Positions 60,000-64,000 of a stretch of DNA of 64,000 bases are shown piece after piece. The position numbers were made by a program, and so were the translations under genes. Numbering within the stretch: the first letter of the stretch is position 1; each line of letters starts with the position of its first letter. The stretch covers positions 703,872,720 to 703,936,719 of the forward strand of contig NC_064614.1 in NCBI RefSeq assembly GCF_023898315.1, written 5' to 3'. Under the pieces are notes generated by a model. It did no database searches. It saw only the letters and a program-made list of their open reading frames with translations, and had not been told where the DNA came from. The stretch is from Schistocerca nitens. Lineage: Eukaryota; Arthropoda; Insecta; Orthoptera; Acrididae.

Positions 60000-60840
60000 G
60001 AACATGACGAGAAATTTCAGGAATTAAGAGCTAATACAGAGGTGGTGTAAAGACAAGTCATTCTTCCCCTGCGCTATTTGAGAGTTGATCAGGGAAGAGG
60101 TATCAATTAGTGGTATCAGAAGTACCCTCTGCCACACACAATCAGGTGACTTGCAGTGTATTGGTGTAGATGTAGAAAAGGAACGATTGTCGACATTGAC
60201 ATTACCAGCTTGTGTAAACACTTTTAACCAGAATTCATTACTCAGGCTGTTTATAAAACTTGAAAAATTTTCCACAGGAAATTTCTTCTATAGGTGGGAT
60301 TTACATCCCCTTTCAACACTGGTATAGTTGGAGCTCACTGTGATCAGATATCCCTAAATTAGTTTTAATAATTTTTATCCCAGTGGCATCCACATTTGAA
60401 AATATATTGTCAATAAGTCTCTTTGTTATTCTTGGGGGTCTATTTATAAGAGAAAGCATACTGGTGCTGTGCAGTATGTTGTGCAGTACATTCAGAAATT
60501 GATCCTTGGATGCAGTTCCATTCAGAAGATTTATATTGAAACCCCACAGACAATTATTGTGGCTTCTTCAGTAAACGTAATGTCCAGCAGATACTGTGTT
60601 AATGGACATGTCTATATTCCCACTACGTGATGCATGTCCTGTTATGGTTATTACTTTAGGCTGCCCTCTACATTGTGTGCTGTAATAGCATAAAATTTGT
60701 TGGACTATTGTAAGTAGTATGGAGAGCCTCCATTGGTTTTTAGTCACGATCTATGATGTAGTTGAAAAGAATTTTTTTTCTGTGGTGATTTGTTTTATAT
60801 CTGTGTGGGCATGAGAGTGGAAAGGTGCCCTACGCAATTA
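60000..60840 (-). mobile_element. LINE endonuclease relic, CR1/jockey group
   Basis: Minus strand 60560-60330 reads GFNINLLNGTASKDQFLNVL, then SLINRPPRITKRLIDNIFSN and IKTNLGISDHSELQ: the GDFN, T-RIT-LIDNIF and SDH blocks of an apurinic-type endonuclease. Similar in type to the endonuclease of the LINE at 38952. No RT follows to the left of 60000, so it is a fragment. Confidence 0.75.
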
Positions 60841-63058
60841 CATTTAATGTTTGAAGATTCTCATCCTTCTGTTAGTCATTATTTCAGCAAAGTTACACGT
60901 ATGGAATAAATTCCTATGAAGATAACAGTTTGCCTTAGTATTCAGCAACATCCGTTCCAAAAGCTCATTTTTTAAAAGAATGCGTGAAATTAATATTCCA
61001 TCTGTACATTCAGCGACATTGTCACTGAGTTGCTGACTCTCTTGCGACATCATGTAGAGAAAATTTGCACTTGTTATATGCCACATTGTTTAGCTCATAT
61101 ACAGAGGACTCAGTGTCAGCAAATCAGTCAACTGGCATTGTAGAAGAATAATGGCAACATCGTACGCTTATTGTATGGCTTATAATTTTAAACAGCAACT
61201 ACGCACAAGTGTGGTTTAAAAAATTTTATTTAAATCAAATGATTATCGGTTTTGGATTTATTACAAATCAATCTTCCTTGCTTTCCATAATTTTTGTTAC
61301 TTATGAGAAACTGGGACACATTTTGTAAATGCTGAGCATGTGTGCTGTCATAAAATGTAGAGTGGTTTGTGTTAAAGCAGCTTGTAGAGAATTTAATGGC
61401 GCTCGTGTAGAGAATGTGCAAAAATGTGTTAACTTTGAAATGCATAACACAGTTACGTGACAAACTTATGGTACAGAAATATACACAAGTGCACAAAATC
61501 AGCAACAAGTACAAAACGAGGCCCCAGCAGGAAAGCAAGGAAATCTGTAAGAACCATATGAAGGTGGATTAGGAATAAATCCAGAGCAGTTAATAATTTG
61601 ACTTCAATAAATTTTTAAACCATACTTGTGTATGGTTGCTGTTTAATGTGTAATCATATAATTTTAGTACAAACCACAGTTCTCAAAGTGCCTGCTTCCA
61701 CAAGACCACAAAGTCAAAGTTAATATTTTGCATTTGGGCAAAAGAATGATGAGGATATTTTTCACAGGAAGTGGATGTATCATTTGAAGGTAAGACACAG
61801 TAAATGAAGATTCGTGTGCTGGAGTATCCTTTCATAATCATTTCAAGGAAGTCCAAAAGAAAGAGTGAAAAGTCGGTCGACATAGGATCTTTTGTTCCAC
61901 CACGGCATGTCTTCTCCTAGTGCTATTAAAACACTAGTCCGTTCCGGAGTTCTGAATTCCAGCACCTTTGCAGCCACTTCATAAAGTGCAGGCCTTGCGC
62001 CATATGATTTATTTCTACTTCTAAAAGCAATGAAATGAAACATGGCATGATTTTGAGTACCTTCATACTGTTGTGGCTCCTTGGGACTTGTTCCTGAACA
62101 GTTATCTGAAGGACCCCTTATGATACATTCAGTAAATGCTTTCAGGAGAACCTACTGCTGCACACAATGCAGAAGTTAGTGCATTGAGACGATGAGGTGC
62201 ATTTGGGACAAGCACAGTTTTCATTTGCTTTCTCAAAACTTTCAAAATGACTTATATTAATTTGATGTCTACCATTGGTAAAACTTAGAGCTCAGTTATT
62301 CCAGGTTATCTTTTCTTGTTACAGCACATGCATAAATGTGCTGATGACTCTAAGCAGGGGTTACTGTTGAGTTTTATTTTCCAGCTTTGCGTTTTGATTA
62401 TTTATCAGCAGAATCTGTGTTTATAAAGGCAAATACAGAAGCAACGGTGATGGCTGGCATATAGATGAGATGATACTTTGATAGCCTGTTCGTCCTCTGT
62501 TTAAATTCATTTAGTGCTTTAGAAGCAACCAAGTGGATAAAATACTGCACGCAGTGTGAACATATTAGGCTAATCTTGACAGTGACAATCGAGGAGCATT
62601 TTTTCCAAAAGTTGGTGAATTCTCTGGTGCTCAAAATTTAGATTTCTGTAGTTACAAATCAAGTTTGTTGCCAGGCATGACCTGTTGAAACAGATTTGTC
62701 AAAAGATTATATTGCTGTTTGTATAGGGTGTTGAGACATATGAGTTTTTGCAAAACTTGATACTTGCTTTCAGTCAGTTGAAGCAAAAGTCAATAAATGC
62801 AAACTGTGCTTTTCTTCTGAGAGACCTGAAGGGAGAATAGCAATGTAGGACATCATTGTCAGTGAGAATGTCAGAGAGTTTTCTGCAAAAGCACTTGCCA
62901 CCAGAACCAACAATAGAAATAAGTTAGTAGTTTACACAAAAACATTAACTCCTGATAATTTCTCAGTTTGAGCCAACTTTGTCAGGGAGAAGGAACATCA
63001 AAAAAGCAACAAAATGCAGGAATAATGTTTCAGTAACATACAGCATAAGGGAAAAAAG
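60841..63058. other. No gene assigned
   Basis: About 2.2 kb. Frames such as 60844-61086, 61843-62043 and 62398-62634 (minus) are short and unrecognised. No TIRs, tails or simple repeats seen. May contain eroded parts of the transposase relic that follows at 63059. Confidence 0.35.
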
Positions 63059-63403
63059 GTGACCAGACATGTACCTGTATGTGGTGCAACATTTCAAGCA
63101 ACATCCAGGGTGTCCAAAGACAGACTCTCAAAAGGAAGATGTGGAGAAAAAGAATCGGTTAATACAACCACAGATTGTACAAACTTTACACAAAAGAAGT
63201 TGCATTCAACAATAAAGGAAGAAAATCCAAATGGGGCTAAAATAAGTTTTGATATACAAGAGAATTGGCCAATACCAAAGCTCTCCATATTGGTTTGTCT
63301 GTACAATTTGTGCATAATGATTGATTCCCAAGCCCAGACAAACGAAAGGGTTGCTTTTTATACTTGGCATGAAACAAAGAACAAAAAGGTTGCAGTCAAG
63401 TAG
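63059..63403 (+). pseudogene. Fragment of an unnamed transposase-like protein family
   Basis: Open frame of 114 codons. VCGATFQATSRVSKDR near the start and KISFDIQENWPIPKLS in the second half match, as I recall them, the VCK-FFL-TL-IS and FD-QQNLPVP blocks of a group of uncharacterised arthropod proteins that behave like transposases; AFYTWHETKN would be the MFMWDET block. A large piece between these blocks is missing, and the C-terminal half is absent. It is not the same family as the protein at 52990-54730. Confidence 0.45.
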
Positions 63404-63739
63404 CCCTTGCTCTATTGATTTCTCCAGGAGCCAGAAAATAGTGTAAATGAAATTCATTTTCCTAACTCATGTAACAGTCAAAATAAAGATACAGTCATGA
63501 TGTGCACACAAACCAAGAAAGTGGAAAATTTAATTAGCCAGTAGATAGTTTCCGTATTCATGATCACAGCTATAATCCTGAAAGAACGTTTGATAAAGTG
63601 GGTAAAGGCTACCAGGAAAAGGAAGATAGTCTTTCACCAACCAGAATATTGTCAAGTGATCTTTCACAGAACCAAAAGAAATTCTAGTCGCATGTAAAGG
63701 CTGTCAGTGGCACCAAAGTTAACGTACAGTCCGTAATGA

Positions 63740-64000
63740 ATGAGACAGGAAACGAAATTGAGGGTGGCGAGGTGTTGAGAAACAGCTGAAATCTTCAAAA
63801 TTGAACAAAGCTCCAGGGCCTGATGGAATCCCTGTCATTTTCTATGCTGAATTTATTGCTGAGTTAGCCCTTCATCTAACTATAATATTTTGTAGATCCC
63901 TTGAACAAAAACTATGCTCAGTTCTTGGAAAAGGGCCCAGGTTATACATGTCTACAAGAATGGTAGTAGAAGTGAGCCACAGAACTACTATTCATTATCC
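63740..64000 (+). mobile_element. LINE reverse transcriptase, 5' part, runs off the window
   Basis: 63785-63860 encodes LKSSKLNKAPGPDGIPVIFY, the RT start motif NKAPGPDGIP, followed by a fingers-region-like stretch (ELALHLTIIFCRSLEQK). In another frame 63930-63990 gives HVYKNGSRSEPQNYYSLS (family: KKGSR-DP-NYRPVSL). There is at least one frame change. The clade cannot be fixed from this much; CR1/jockey-like is plausible. Confidence 0.7.

Overview
The window reads as a piece of a large, transposon-packed orthopteran genome, most likely a Schistocerca-type grasshopper or locust. The best pointer is a tRNA-headed SINE that I recognise from that group. It is present three times with box A/B-like promoter sequence, and at least two copies carry clean target-site duplications. 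Other support comes from Tc1/mariner, RTE and CR1-group elements, a hAT relic, long (AT)n/(GT)n tracts, and almost no host coding sequence in 64 kb. There are no bacterial operons, rRNA genes or CRISPR arrays.

Layout. 1-8.5 kb: a large inverted repeat (arms 1-1840 and 5690-7609; the outer 1.5 kb nearly identical, the inner part clearly older) with further diverged copies to its right and a truncated LINE in the spacer. 8.5-12.7 kb: a minisatellite-like block present twice around a gag-like LTR-element fossil. 12.7-17.3 kb: a decayed LINE with a PHD-finger/esterase ORF1 and an EN-RT ORF2, split by a small TIR element. 17.4-19 kb: a second Gypsy-like fossil with a SINE in it. 20.6-22 kb: the 3' part of an RTE LINE. 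23-25.2 kb: a mariner-like element with TIRs of about 295 bp. 26-27.4 kb: a Tc1 element. 27.5-33.6 kb: a minus-strand Gypsy fossil holding a nearly whole DD82E (Sailor-type) transposon and an unexplained insert of about 1.4 kb. 34.2-35.5 kb: another Tc1 element. 35.9-42.5 kb: two mariner-like elements set end to end, the second split by a 3.1 kb LINE. 43-47.9 kb: a compound microsatellite, a hairpin MITE, RTE-like LINE pieces and two SINEs.

The one convincing host gene is at 48.5 kb: the first coding exon of cullin-4 (plus strand), ending at a good splice donor whose phase fits the family. The rest of the window (48.8-64 kb) is then presumably its first intron. It holds RTE fragments, a small hairpin repeat, a 3.5 kb DNA transposon with TIRs of about 330 bp and a perfect TTCA duplication whose transposase family I cannot name, a minus-strand LINE, a hAT relic, an endonuclease relic, another transposase-like scrap, and the start of a LINE reverse transcriptase running off the right edge.

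The genes do not form a pathway; the biology here is layered transposition around one ubiquitin-ligase scaffold gene. All calls come from reading the sequence and recalled family features, with no database search. Ends of elements with TIRs and target duplications are good to a base or two; ends of degraded elements are approximate.
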